From NCBI RefSeq assembly GCF_020966755.1, contig NZ_JAJKFT010000004.1, positions 806,001 to 870,000 on the forward strand: a stretch of DNA of 64,000 bases. Direction: 5' to 3'. The notes below the pieces were generated by a model that saw nothing but the letters and a program-made list of their open reading frames with translations, was not told the DNA's origin and made no database searches. The DNA is from Blastopirellula sediminis. GTDB taxonomy: Bacteria; Planctomycetota; Planctomycetia; Pirellulales; Pirellulaceae. Each line of letters opens with the position of its first letter. Positions within the stretch are counted from its first letter, which is position 1. This document shows positions 1-8,574 of the stretch, piece by piece. The translations under genes and the position numbers were made by a program.

Positions 1-606
1 GTCGCGCTTGGCGCCGGCGGTGCTGACGGCGAAGAGATGCGGAGCGGCTTGATGGAGGACGTTCGCCAGGTCTTTCGGATCTTCGTTCTTCAGAAAATGG
101 CAGAGATTGAACATCACGCCGAGGTTCGGGTGGTTTACCTCCTTAATCAGATCGAGCGCCTGCGGAATCGTGGCGATATCGTTGCCATGATGCGGATAAA
201 GGGCGACGCGGATGTTGAGCTTGCTCGCCATCTCGGCCGTTGCCCGCACGGCGGCGATCGACTCCGGCGTCAACTTGCGGACGGTCAATTCAATCAGCGC
301 CCCGCGATCGGCAAGCGGCCGAACCGCCTCGGCGGCAATCGGGCCGTTGTCGACATTCAGATAGACGCTCAGAACCTTGAGCCCCACTTTGTCATAAACG
401 GCGATCTGCTCGGCCAGCTTTTCGCCGGTGGCCGAAACCTGGCTGACGCCGTCATAGCCGAGGCGCTTTAACGTCTCCGGCTCGTTCTCAAATCCGAGAC
501 CGTTCTCGAAGGCGTAGAACTTGGGGTGAAACGGCGCGGGCTCTGCGGCTTGGGCGATGGCGGCCGTGAGAAGTAAGAGAACGAGGGAAGTGGCGATTCG
601 TAACAT
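1..606 (-). CDS. Sugar phosphate isomerase/epimerase-like secreted protein (partial, C-terminus beyond window)
   Basis: Reading leftwards from ATG at 606, 202 codons are open to the window edge, so the C-terminus is missing. Residues 1-21 form a signal peptide (hydrophobic LVLLLLTAAI core ending AQA), so the mature protein is exported. The rest resembles the xylose isomerase-like TIM barrel family: a domain starting FHPKFYAFENGLG, then the strand LKVLSVYLN, then IRVALYPHHG and LGVMFNLCHFL, where His residues of the metal site are expected. Planctomycetes have many exported paralogues of unknown substrate. Assignment to the fold is fairly secure; the substrate cannot be deduced. Confidence 0.8.
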   Translation of the reverse strand, partial: MLRIATSLVLLLLTAAIAQAAEPAPFHPKFYAFENGLGFENEPETLKRLGYDGVSQVSATGEKLAEQIAVYDKVGLKVLSVYLNVDNGPIAAEAVRPLADRGALIELTVRKLTPESIAAVRATAEMASKLNIRVALYPHHGNDIATIPQALDLIKEVNHPNLGVMFNLCHFLKNEDPKDLANVLHQAAPHLFAVSTAGAKRD

Positions 607-723
607 TTTGATCGGTCGGCTGCGGGGAGGAGCGGCGGTGGGGTTGTTACCCAGCAGTATAAACGGTGGCGCTGTGGGTGTCGTCCGTTTCTTCAGCCCT
701 TACGGGGCGGCGCTAATGCAGCC

Positions 724-1251
724 CTAGGTTTCATCTCGCGCGGCTCGATAGATCCCACACGCGACGTAGCTGCCAGCGACGGCAATCAGCAGAGGCAGGA
801 ACAAATGGCCGATCGTGTAGAACGCTTCTCGTGGGTAAGGAGGTGCGATCGATTGGCCTCCTCCATAGACGATGTCGAGTTTGCCGAACGGATCGCCGAT
901 GTGGATTTGTCGAGACGGGAGAGGGGGCGGTTGAAAGATCGCGTCGTAGGAGGCTTGCAGCAAAGGTTCGGGGAAAAACGGGAGTGAGTTTTCTCCGCGA
1001 AAGCTGGCCAGCGCGCCATAGCTGCACGCGACATACAGAGCGAAGATGGCGAAGTAAGTCGCCGCCGCGACGCGCGCTGCGCCCTGAGCGGCAATTGCGA
1101 TGACTATCGAGGCGCATAGCAGGAGGAAGCAAATTACCTGACATGTAAAGGCGACTGCGGGGGTGGGATGCGTCAGGCAGAAAACGAACAAGGCGACGAC
1201 GGCGACAACCGCCAGGAATTGTTGGATGGTCAAGCGAAAGGGGGAACGCAT
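724..1251 (-). CDS. Small membrane protein, unknown function
   Basis: 175 residues starting MRSPFRLTIQQFLAVVAV. I see three hydrophobic helices in the N-terminal third (about residues 9-27, 34-54, 60-80) and one near the C-terminus (about 147-168). Between them lies a Pro-rich, probably extracytoplasmic loop (about 85-140). An overlapping frame of similar length is Arg/Pro-rich and looks like a shadow. The gene lies 48 bp downstream of the esterase-like gene on the same strand and may share its transcript. I recognise no family. Confidence 0.6.
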   Translation of the reverse strand: MRSPFRLTIQQFLAVVAVVALFVFCLTHPTPAVAFTCQVICFLLLCASIVIAIAAQGAARVAAATYFAIFALYVACSYGALASFRGENSLPFFPEPLLQASYDAIFQPPPLPSRQIHIGDPFGKLDIVYGGGQSIAPPYPREAFYTIGHLFLPLLIAVAGSYVACGIYRAARDET

Positions 1252-1299
1252 GGCGGTGGACTTCCAAGCGGTGGATTTTTTCGCGGGTCTTGCCGTCCC

Positions 1300-2394
1300 T
1301 TAATTCTCGCTTGCCTGAAACAGCTTCGGCAACAGCTCGATGAGGTAATCGCGTTGATTTTGCCAGTAGTTTACTTTGTCAGAGCGATAAACTTCGACTG
1401 GAAAGTTGTTCTGCGTGAGTAGCAGGCCAAGTTGATCGACGTTGGCCGATTCTTTGAAGCCTTGGCGATATCCGAACCAGAAGAGTCGGATTTCATTTTT
1501 CCAATCGGCGTCAGCAAGTTGGCGCTGGTGGTGCTTTTCCCAGGTCTCGACCTCGTCTTGATCCTCGCTGAAGAAGGGAAAGTACGGGGCGGCGGCGTTG
1601 AGATTGGCGACATAGGCGAACTTTCCCTGTTCTTGGAAGGCGAGATCGAGGATCGAGCTCCCCAATAGCGCGCGATGTTCGCCGCCGGGGAGGAGTCGGT
1701 AGTTCTTTTCGACGTATTCGCGAAGTTCGTTGCGAAAGAGGTTGTTGTAGGCAAAGCGAGCGTCCGGATTGCTGCAAATCGCGACGACCATCGGCTGCGC
1801 TTTGCCCTCCGCAATCAGATTGTCCAGGATCAGGTTGACTCGACTGAGTTCGCCCCACGCCTCGCTCGAGTAGGAGCGATCTCCGCAGAAGATGTAGAGA
1901 AGGGGGTATGACTTGTCGTTCTTTTCGTAGCCCGGCGGCGTGTAGACGTGGAACTGGACGAACGCTCGCTGATAGGGACTGTAGTAATTGATGCCGGCGA
2001 CGACCCCGTGCGCCACGTCGCGCATGTCCATCGGCGTCTTTTCCGGAAAGCGAAACTTCCGCCACTCGCCAGGACGATCGGAAGTGAAACGATAGCGATA
2101 GGTTCCTGGCGGGACAGGGCCAATGATCGTCATGAATCGATGGTGTTCGTACTCGATCATCTTCTCGCCGAGATTCTCTTGGCTATCCGGAAAGAGATCG
2201 GGGCTGACAAGACCGACAACCGGATCGCGAGCCGAGAAAGTCATGAAGGTGACGTAACGTTCGCCATGTTCGTCAGGCTCTCCAAAAACGGGAGGCTGAG
2301 GTTGAGGGGCTCCGCCGCCGAATTGAGCGAATGCGCGGTTCTCGACGACATGGACGAAGACTAGCGCTAGTAGCAGCAAAACGAGTCGGTTCAT
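1300..2394 (-). CDS. Secreted putative esterase-fold protein, apparently lacking catalytic residues
   Basis: 364 residues with a signal peptide (about 1-23, cleavage near AFA). Residues about 40-125 look like an N-terminal beta-sandwich (PPGTYRYRFTSDRPGEWRKF), as in enterochelin-esterase-type proteins. From about 145 there is an esterase D/Fes-type alpha/beta hydrolase domain (FVQFHVYTPPGYEKNDKSYP, then LLYIFCGDRSYS). At the nucleophile elbow, where the family has GxSxGG, this protein reads HRALLGSSILDLAF. At the catalytic His position before the terminal W..R.YL it reads KVNYWQNQRDYL. The fold call is fairly sure; loss of activity is inferred. Confidence 0.75.
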   Translation of the reverse strand: MNRLVLLLLALVFVHVVENRAFAQFGGGAPQPQPPVFGEPDEHGERYVTFMTFSARDPVVGLVSPDLFPDSQENLGEKMIEYEHHRFMTIIGPVPPGTYRYRFTSDRPGEWRKFRFPEKTPMDMRDVAHGVVAGINYYSPYQRAFVQFHVYTPPGYEKNDKSYPLLYIFCGDRSYSSEAWGELSRVNLILDNLIAEGKAQPMVVAICSNPDARFAYNNLFRNELREYVEKNYRLLPGGEHRALLGSSILDLAFQEQGKFAYVANLNAAAPYFPFFSEDQDEVETWEKHHQRQLADADWKNEIRLFWFGYRQGFKESANVDQLGLLLTQNNFPVEVYRSDKVNYWQNQRDYLIELLPKLFQASEN

Positions 2395-2463
2395 CGATCT
2401 GCTCTCTGGATAGGCGAATCGCGAAGGAGGGACTCGCTTGATGGTACCTAAGTGCGCACAAAA

Positions 2464-2495
2464 AAGCCCGCGTTTCGTGAGGGAAACGCGGGCTT
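2464..2495 (-). terminator. Rho-independent terminator downstream of the TlpA-like gene
   Basis: A 13-bp perfect stem (aagcccgcgtttc / gaaacgcgggctt) with a 6-nt loop. On the minus strand it is followed by a T run (complement of the A run at 2459-2465). It lies 45 bp past the stop of the 2541-3743 gene. Confidence 0.85.
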
Positions 2496-2540
2496 GCGAT
2501 CGCTTTTTCGTTGGCAGGCGTGGCCTGCCCTACGATTTCG

Positions 2541-3743
2541 TTACGTCTTATCGGCTGCGGCGGCGGGAGCTTCCGGGGCCGGGTCGAGCAGACGTTTTAG
2601 TTCGCTGGTCAGTTTGTCGCCGCGGGCGTTCAGGTTAATGACGTTCCCCTCCTGATCGACCAGGATCGCTTGCGGAATTCCGTCGATGCCGAGGTAGGTG
2701 ACCAGCGGATGGTTCCAGCCGCGCTCCGATTCTTCGACCGGCAGCATCGTCTTCCAGGGAAGTTTCATTTCGGCGATGTAGCTTTCGGCGTTTTCTTTCG
2801 AATCGTCGAGCGAGATGCCGAGAACTTCAAAGCCTTGGCCCTTGTACTTCTCGTACATTTCGAGGACGTGCGGCATTTCGGCGCGGCACGGTCCGCACCA
2901 GGTGGCGAAGAAGTCGACCAGGACGACCTTGCCGCGGTAGGCGGACCAGTCAAGTTCCGAGCCGTCGAGCATCGTGCCGCTCAGTTCGAGCGGCTTGCCG
3001 ATGATGGTCGAACGACGATGGAGCCCTTCCACCTTTTTCAGGGCCGACTGAATCGCGGGATTATCGGAGTCGGCGTTCAGCTCGATCGCGTTGGCGAGCA
3101 TCTCGACCCCTTCCGGGCGATTCACGCCGATGAAGTAAGGAGCGATGATCTTCGCGGCGATCAGGCCGGGGACGCCTGGCTTGTCCATGGCGATCTTCTT
3201 TTGGGCGTCGGCGAGCATCTGGTCGACGTCAAGCTCTTTGCCGGTCATGCGGCCGCGGATGTGACCGTCGAGCAATTGGTAGATGGAGATTTGCACGACG
3301 TCAGAAATTTCGCTGGCGAGACCTTCGTCGATCGCGGCGTCGAAGGCGGCTTTGTCTTCGTCGGATCCGGTCGCGCCGGAGATGGCGCCGAGCGAGACGA
3401 TCTTAAAGGTGTTGGCCTTGGCGAGCGTCGTTCCGGTGGCGTTGAGGTCGATGATCCGTTGGCAGGTGACGGTCATCTCGCCCATTAGCGTAACGAAGCC
3501 GGCTTTGCGCTCTTCGGCCGTCCCTTTCAGGCCGCCCAGCTCGCGACGAAGCGTATCAATGTGGGCCGATAGCGCGGCGACGTCGTCGGAGGTCGCCGGA
3601 TCAAAATCAACGACCGCTTCCGCTTCGACGGCGGCAGGCGCCGCATCGGCGGCAAACGCGGCTGGCGACAGAATGCAGACAGGCGTCGCAATCGCAGCGA
3701 CGGCCAACAGAGAAGCACGCAGATTGTGCGTCAAAAGAGACAT
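2541..3743 (-). CDS. TlpA-like thioredoxin-fold protein, exported
   Basis: 400 residues. A signal peptide covers about 1-31 (cleavage near AFA-AD). A helical region of about 220 residues precedes a C-terminal TlpA/ResA/AhpC-TSA type thioredoxin domain from about 248. The active site WCGPC is at 282-286 after VVLVDFFAT, and the cis-Pro region is GIPQAILVD. The family reduces or isomerises disulfides of exported proteins, often in cytochrome c maturation. The long N-terminal helical domain is typical of planctomycete versions and has no known partner here. The gene appears monocistronic, with its own terminator at 2464-2495. Confidence 0.9.
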   Translation of the reverse strand: MSLLTHNLRASLLAVAAIATPVCILSPAAFAADAAPAAVEAEAVVDFDPATSDDVAALSAHIDTLRRELGGLKGTAEERKAGFVTLMGEMTVTCQRIIDLNATGTTLAKANTFKIVSLGAISGATGSDEDKAAFDAAIDEGLASEISDVVQISIYQLLDGHIRGRMTGKELDVDQMLADAQKKIAMDKPGVPGLIAAKIIAPYFIGVNRPEGVEMLANAIELNADSDNPAIQSALKKVEGLHRRSTIIGKPLELSGTMLDGSELDWSAYRGKVVLVDFFATWCGPCRAEMPHVLEMYEKYKGQGFEVLGISLDDSKENAESYIAEMKLPWKTMLPVEESERGWNHPLVTYLGIDGIPQAILVDQEGNVINLNARGDKLTSELKRLLDPAPEAPAAAADKT

Positions 3744-4122
3744 GGAAACCTCATTTACCAGAGAGATACGAAACGAAGCGGGGCATGCATGAGGAGGCGC
3801 CGCGAACGTTGCGTTTAACGATTATTCGTGCGCCAAGTGAAAACGCCATCTTAGCAATGCGGTTGTCGTTTCACGGGGTGATTCGCTGCCAAAGGGCTCA
3901 GAATTCGGCAATTTCTGCGCTACTTTTGAGCGTTAATTTTGCAACAGGGGCGCAAGGCAGAAGAACGCAAGAAACAGAAAAACGGTTTATATCAGGGCGA
4001 TCGGCGACGGCATGCGGAAGAAAAGGGGTTGGGGCTCCTTTTCGCGAGAACGCCGTGCGGCCTCTTGCGAGTCGAGCGGCGAAAAAGAGACTGGTCCCTG
4101 TTCTTCGGTCCAAGCACAAAAA
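3744..4122. other. Intergenic region upstream of the TlpA-like gene
   Basis: About 380 bp without a convincing gene. It lies between the start of the TlpA-like gene and the terminator of the Asn/Gln-rich gene, so it should hold the promoter of the former. Open frames here are short, Arg-rich and lack conserved motifs. I see no further structure. Confidence 0.5.
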
Positions 4123-4144
4123 AAGACGCCGCGAAGGGCGTCTT
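4123..4144 (-). terminator. Rho-independent terminator of the Asn/Gln-rich protein gene
   Basis: Stem aagacgcc / ggcgtctt with a 6-nt loop. On the minus strand it is followed by a T run (A run at 4118-4124). It lies 29 bp past the stop at 4173. Confidence 0.85.
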
Positions 4145-4172
4145 CTTTGTTTGAGCGTGTTTCGCTTGCGGC

Positions 4173-5672
4173 TTAGTTGGCCGCTTTCAGTTCGCGGAAG
4201 CCGGCCAGGATGTCGCGGTACTTGGTGCGGAAGTCGATGACCATCCAGCCCATGTAGAAGTTGAAGCCGAGCGACAGGAAGGCGATGGTCACCATCATCA
4301 ACCAGGGGCGACTTTCGGTGGCGATCACCTTTGCCTTTTCATCTTCCAATTCACGCGTCGTGCGATCGCTCGGCGAAGGCGCCGGAGTTTGCGGCGCCGG
4401 GGCCGGAGTCTGAGCGGCCGGCTGCTGGGCCGGAGGAGTCAGGGCCGGCGTGCCGAAACCAGGCAGCGCCGCGAGGTAGGGATTGTACTGCGCCGGGTAG
4501 CCCATGTTCGGCAGGTAAGGATTGGCCAGCGGCGGCTGATAGGCGTTTACGTAGTTCGGCTGACCGTACGGAACTTGCGGCTGCATCGGGTAAGGTTGCT
4601 GCTGCTGATAGTTCTGGTTCGGCTGCTGATAATTGTTGTTATTGGGCTGTTGTTGGTTGTTGGGCTGCTGCTGATTGTTCGAAGGAGGAACATAGCTGCC
4701 GCTGTTGTTTTGCGTGTTGTTGTTTTGGCTCGGGGGAGTGCTGTTGATCGGCGTCAGTCCACCGGTGTTGTTGTTATACGAGCCAGTGTTGTTCGTCGTG
4801 CCGCTGCCGAGGTTCGACGAGTAGCTGTTGCTGCCGCTGTTGTAGGTTGTTCCACTGCTCGGCGTGGCGTACGCGTCGCCATAGCGACCGTAGTTGTTGT
4901 CGCTGGCGCTGCTGGTATTGCCGCCCAGCGGAACGGTCGTGTTGTTCAGGTTGCTGAGCGGAGGCGAAGTGTAGTTCGGATACTCGGTGCTCGGATTGCT
5001 GGTCGCGGTACCCGAGTAGCTGGTCCCGGGATAGGTCGACGACGAAGCGGTGTTCGGAGTCGTCGCGGTCGGGTTGAAACGGCTGGTCGGCGTCGACGAT
5101 CCAACCGGCGTGGTGGTGCTGCCGCCGGGGATCGAGAAGTTGCTTGTCGAACCGCTGAGCGACGGATTGGCGTCGGCCGCATTGGCGGTGCGAGTCGTCG
5201 GGTTCAGCGGAGTGCCGCCGCTGGAATAGGTCGAGCCGCCGGGAGTCAAGGCATTCGAATAGCGAGGAGTCGGAACGTCGGCGGCGAGCGCGTTCAGCGG
5301 AGGAGTCGCCGAGGAGACGGTGCTGCGAGTATCGGGCGCCGGGTTCAGCTGGAGCGCTTCCGCTTCGACCTTGCGCATGGTGGCGGTGTTTTCCGCTTCG
5401 ACCGGCGCTTCGTAGGTCGCTTTGGCGACTTCCGGCAATTCGCGCGGAAGTTCGTCTTCGCCCAGCTGTACGCGGAAGCAACGAATCACGCCGCCGTGCA
5501 CATCAGGCGGAACGATGCTGTCGATCGGCGTGCCGTCGCGCAGCATCTTCTTCAGCACTTCCGGCTCAATTTGAATGATGTATTGCACGCTCTGCGGATC
5601 ATCCTGAGCGGGCTGCCAGCCGGTGTCGACTCCAACGGCGGCGGTTGCAAGTAATAGAGCGGCGGCGTACAC
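4173..5672 (-). CDS. Asn/Gln/Ser/Thr/Pro-rich low-complexity protein with C-terminal membrane anchor
   Basis: 499 residues. The N-terminus looks like a signal peptide (MYAAALLLATAAVGVDTG), followed by a short ordered region (about 25-85: VQYIIQIEPEVLKKMLRDG). Residues about 110-430 are low complexity. A Ser/Thr/Gly/Pro part is followed by NNNTQNNSGS, NNQQQPNNQQQPNNNNYQQ and Pro/Tyr/Gln repeats. After an acidic stretch (RTTRELEDEKAKVIATE), one hydrophobic helix (WLMMVTIAFLSLGFNFYMGW) and a charged tail end the protein. This suggests an exported, disordered domain tethered by the C-terminal helix. No function can be assigned. Confidence 0.75.
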   Translation of the reverse strand: MYAAALLLATAAVGVDTGWQPAQDDPQSVQYIIQIEPEVLKKMLRDGTPIDSIVPPDVHGGVIRCFRVQLGEDELPRELPEVAKATYEAPVEAENTATMRKVEAEALQLNPAPDTRSTVSSATPPLNALAADVPTPRYSNALTPGGSTYSSGGTPLNPTTRTANAADANPSLSGSTSNFSIPGGSTTTPVGSSTPTSRFNPTATTPNTASSSTYPGTSYSGTATSNPSTEYPNYTSPPLSNLNNTTVPLGGNTSSASDNNYGRYGDAYATPSSGTTYNSGSNSYSSNLGSGTTNNTGSYNNNTGGLTPINSTPPSQNNNTQNNSGSYVPPSNNQQQPNNQQQPNNNNYQQPNQNYQQQQPYPMQPQVPYGQPNYVNAYQPPLANPYLPNMGYPAQYNPYLAALPGFGTPALTPPAQQPAAQTPAPAPQTPAPSPSDRTTRELEDEKAKVIATESRPWLMMVTIAFLSLGFNFYMGWMVIDFRTKYRDILAGFRELKAAN

Positions 5673-5772
5673 GTTTCCATCTCCTCGTACGGCACTGGCG
5701 TAAAATTGCCGGCATCATCGTAACTAGAATGCCGGAAACAGGAAAGCGACATTTGACAGCAATCCCTGGCCG

Positions 5773-7359
5773 TTAAGAGGATTTCCTCAAGTTTGTCTCG
5801 CTCGAGGATTCCGCTTCGGCCATTTTTACGAGCTCTCCTCGCAACATGTTCAATAATACTTGCATAAAAGCGACCAACATCGGCCCGACTAAAATCCCGA
5901 TCGGACCGAGTGCTGAGACGCCGCCAAGCACCGATAGCAGCGCCAGCAGCGGGTGAAGTTTCGATTGGCCGTGCAAAACGAACGGCTTGATGATGTTGTC
6001 GACGAGCGAAATGACCGCAACCCCGTAGATTGCCAATCCTACGCCAGCCGCAATCTTTTCCTCCGCCACGATCAACCAGATGCTGACCGGCACCCAGACC
6101 GACGCGGCGCCCAAAAAGGGGACCATCGCCAGCGTCATGGTGAGGAACATCAGCAGGAAGACCGACTCGAGCCCGCAGAACCAGAAGCCGATGCCGGCCA
6201 AAATTCCTTGCGCCAGCGCTGATAGCAAGGTCGCCAGCACGACGGCCCGACTGACAGTGCTGAATTCTTCGATCAGTTGCCGTTCGTATTCATCCTCGAG
6301 TGGAGAAAGTCGCATCGCCGCGCTGATCAGCGCCGGGCCGTCATAGAAGAAGTAGTACAAGCTGAGGATCAAAATGCCGAGCCCCAGCACCAGGCTGCCG
6401 AGAAACTTCGCCCCGGCGCCGGTGACCGGCAAGACGTACGTTTCCAGGCGATCGATCGCAACGGCCTGCAAACGTGACGCTTCGCTATCGCCTGGATTTG
6501 CGTAGAGCCGCAAGGTCGCCATCGGCTGACCGCCGAGATAGGCGACCATTTGGCGCCGCAGCGACGATCGGACATCTTCCATTCGGGAAGAGAAGATCAA
6601 GTCGCCGGGGGTGAGTTGCTCTTTCTGGACGGCGTCGACGATTTCTCCCAGCTGAGCGTTGGCGATATCAATTCCTTCCAGCATCCCGCGCCACCGCTGG
6701 ATCACATCACCGCTCAGCGTCGGGAAGGTCATGGCGCCGGACACGACCGCGGCGACGGGCTCGATGTTTCCGGCTCGGGCGTCAGCGATCAGTTGATCCC
6801 GGTTTTCGAGGTCCGATCCACGGTTGAATTCGATCTCTTGGACCGTCGCTTCCCCCAGATCCTCGCGATATTTGTCGAGATCGGTCCGCAATTGTGTGAT
6901 CAATGCGGTCGCGGCATCCGCCGATCGTCCGGTTGGGGGCGTTTCGATCAGGTTGTCCAGTTCTTCAACGATCTGGTGGTAGAGGGGAGGGTTGGGGATC
7001 GTCAGTCCCATTCGGTTGCGGAGCCGATCGAGCCGGACTTCCACCTTCGGCTGGTCGTCGCTCCGGACCAAGTCGATCGTTTCCTTAATCGCCATCGAGA
7101 AGATGCCAATCAACGGGACGAGCACGATCAGCAAGATGGCCAGGGTCGTCGCGCCGGCCGCCAGGGCGTTGCGTCCTTTCAGTTTTTCCAGCATCCAGTC
7201 ATGGACCGGGCGGAAGATCACCACCAGGATGGCGGCCAGGAACATTGGCACCAGGAAGATTGACATTACCTGGTAGGTGAAAAAGGCGGCGATGCCGACG
7301 ATGGCCAGAAGCGCCCAGAAGGAGAACATTTTCGGCGAAGTCATACGAGGCGATTCCAT
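5773..7359 (-). CDS. AI-2E family transporter (PerM/YdiK-like permease)
   Basis: 528 residues. An N-terminal helix pair (WALLAIVGIAAFFTYQVMSIFLVPMF) and third helix (AGATTLAILLIVLVPLIGIF) precede a long hydrophilic segment (about 90-300). At least five more helices follow, including the family-typical region DNIIKPFVLHGQSKLHPLLALLSVLGG near 455-480. The family usually has about 350 residues; the excess lies in the hydrophilic segment between helices 3 and 4. Members export small molecules or ions; the substrate here is unknown. The gene stands alone between oppositely oriented or distant neighbours. Confidence 0.88.
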   Translation of the reverse strand: MESPRMTSPKMFSFWALLAIVGIAAFFTYQVMSIFLVPMFLAAILVVIFRPVHDWMLEKLKGRNALAAGATTLAILLIVLVPLIGIFSMAIKETIDLVRSDDQPKVEVRLDRLRNRMGLTIPNPPLYHQIVEELDNLIETPPTGRSADAATALITQLRTDLDKYREDLGEATVQEIEFNRGSDLENRDQLIADARAGNIEPVAAVVSGAMTFPTLSGDVIQRWRGMLEGIDIANAQLGEIVDAVQKEQLTPGDLIFSSRMEDVRSSLRRQMVAYLGGQPMATLRLYANPGDSEASRLQAVAIDRLETYVLPVTGAGAKFLGSLVLGLGILILSLYYFFYDGPALISAAMRLSPLEDEYERQLIEEFSTVSRAVVLATLLSALAQGILAGIGFWFCGLESVFLLMFLTMTLAMVPFLGAASVWVPVSIWLIVAEEKIAAGVGLAIYGVAVISLVDNIIKPFVLHGQSKLHPLLALLSVLGGVSALGPIGILVGPMLVAFMQVLLNMLRGELVKMAEAESSSETNLRKSS

Positions 7360-7507
7360 CGTTTAGAATGGCAAATGGGGAAAATCGCGAGTGCGAGGCA
7401 CATTTTATCAGACCGAAATTCGCTTGCCCGCAGCTGCGCTTGTGGCAAAAACCGTTTCCGCACAGAATAAACCCCCGATTGTTACCTAGAAATTACCTGA
7501 GTCGAGT

Positions 7508-8536
7508 TTGCCGGTGCCTGAACCGTCCCCGAAAAGATCCTGGAAAAGCTGGCTGACGCTGGCGGCGAAGATCGTCATCTTTATCGTGGTGGTCGTAGGG
7601 GTCTGGTACAACATCTCCAAGGCGGTGCAGGATATGCGCACCCATGGCGATTCGGTCGGCCCGATTCAGTGGGGCTGGCTCGTCGCCGCCGGCGCGATCT
7701 ACACATTAGCTTCGCTGCCGATGGCCTCTTATTGGTATTTCGTGCTCCTCGCGCTGGGGCAAAAGCCGAGCTACGGCAAAGCGGTGCGAGCCTTCTTTAT
7801 TGGCCATCTCGGCAAGTACGTCCCCGGCAAAGCGATGGTGGTCGTGCTGCGAACGAGCCTGGTGCAGGGCGAGCATGTTGAGAAAACGGTCGCCGTCGTC
7901 GCCGTATTTATTGAAACGCTGACGATGATCGCCGTCGGCGCCGCTTACTCGGGCGTGATCCTGGCCGTTTTGTTTCGCGAGCAGTTGATTCTGTTGGCGA
8001 TCGCCGCGGCGTTGGGAATTTGCGCGTTCGTGCCGACGTTGCCGTCGATCTTTCGCAAGGTGGTGACCGTCTTGCGGGTCACGCGACTCAATCCGCGGCT
8101 CGAAGATCATATGCAAGGCTTGAACTATCGCTTGATGGGAATTGGGTGGTTCGCCTACTTCATCGCTTGGAGCCTGATGGGACTTAGCTATTTGGCGGCG
8201 ATGCAAGCGATCCCAGGGGCGGACGCGGCGATGACAAACCCGTGGGCAGCGCTGCCGCTGCTGATCTCGGCCGTCGCTCTTGCGATGATCGCAGGCTTCG
8301 TCTCGCTGTTGCCGGGCGGCTTTGGAATTCGTGAACTGATCCTGATGCAACTGACCGCGCCGGTCTTCGGTCGCCCGGTTGCCGTTGTGGGGGCGGTCTT
8401 GCTGCGCGTTTCCTGGATGGTGGCGGAAATCGTATTCTCAATTATTCTATATGTCTTGCCTTTCGCCTTTTCGCGACGCAAAGCGGCTGACGCCGCGGTC
8501 GACGAATCGGTTCCCACCCCGCCTATCGCTCGCTAG
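7508..8536 (+). CDS. UPF0104 / lysylphosphatidylglycerol synthase TM-region family membrane protein
   Basis: 342 residues with about eight transmembrane helices, and the family motifs GHLGKYVPGKAMVV (about 97-110) and LLPGGFGIRELILM (about 265-278). Homologues (AglD, YbhN and the MprF flippase half) sit in membranes and handle lipid-linked intermediates. I place the start at TTG 7508; GTG at 7514 is an alternative. The GT2 gene begins 38 bp downstream on the same strand and a glycosyltransferase-like membrane protein follows, so a role in moving or using a lipid-linked sugar is inferred. Confidence 0.85.
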   Translation: MPVPEPSPKRSWKSWLTLAAKIVIFIVVVVGVWYNISKAVQDMRTHGDSVGPIQWGWLVAAGAIYTLASLPMASYWYFVLLALGQKPSYGKAVRAFFIGHLGKYVPGKAMVVVLRTSLVQGEHVEKTVAVVAVFIETLTMIAVGAAYSGVILAVLFREQLILLAIAAALGICAFVPTLPSIFRKVVTVLRVTRLNPRLEDHMQGLNYRLMGIGWFAYFIAWSLMGLSYLAAMQAIPGADAAMTNPWAALPLLISAVALAMIAGFVSLLPGGFGIRELILMQLTAPVFGRPVAVVGAVLLRVSWMVAEIVFSIILYVLPFAFSRRKAADAAVDESVPTPPIAR

Positions 8537-8574
8537 CGCGACGTCTGGCTGATCGAGAAGAAACGAGAGAATCC

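Noticed and set aside
724-1267. Open frame 731-1267 (minus), 178 codons, overlapping the small membrane protein
   Set aside because: Arg/Pro/His-rich composition and no hydrophobic helices; typical of an out-of-frame shadow in GC-rich DNA.
4389-5654. Plus-strand frame of 421 codons over the Asn/Gln-rich gene
   Set aside because: Arg/Val-rich shadow of the low-complexity gene on the opposite strand; no plausible protein features.
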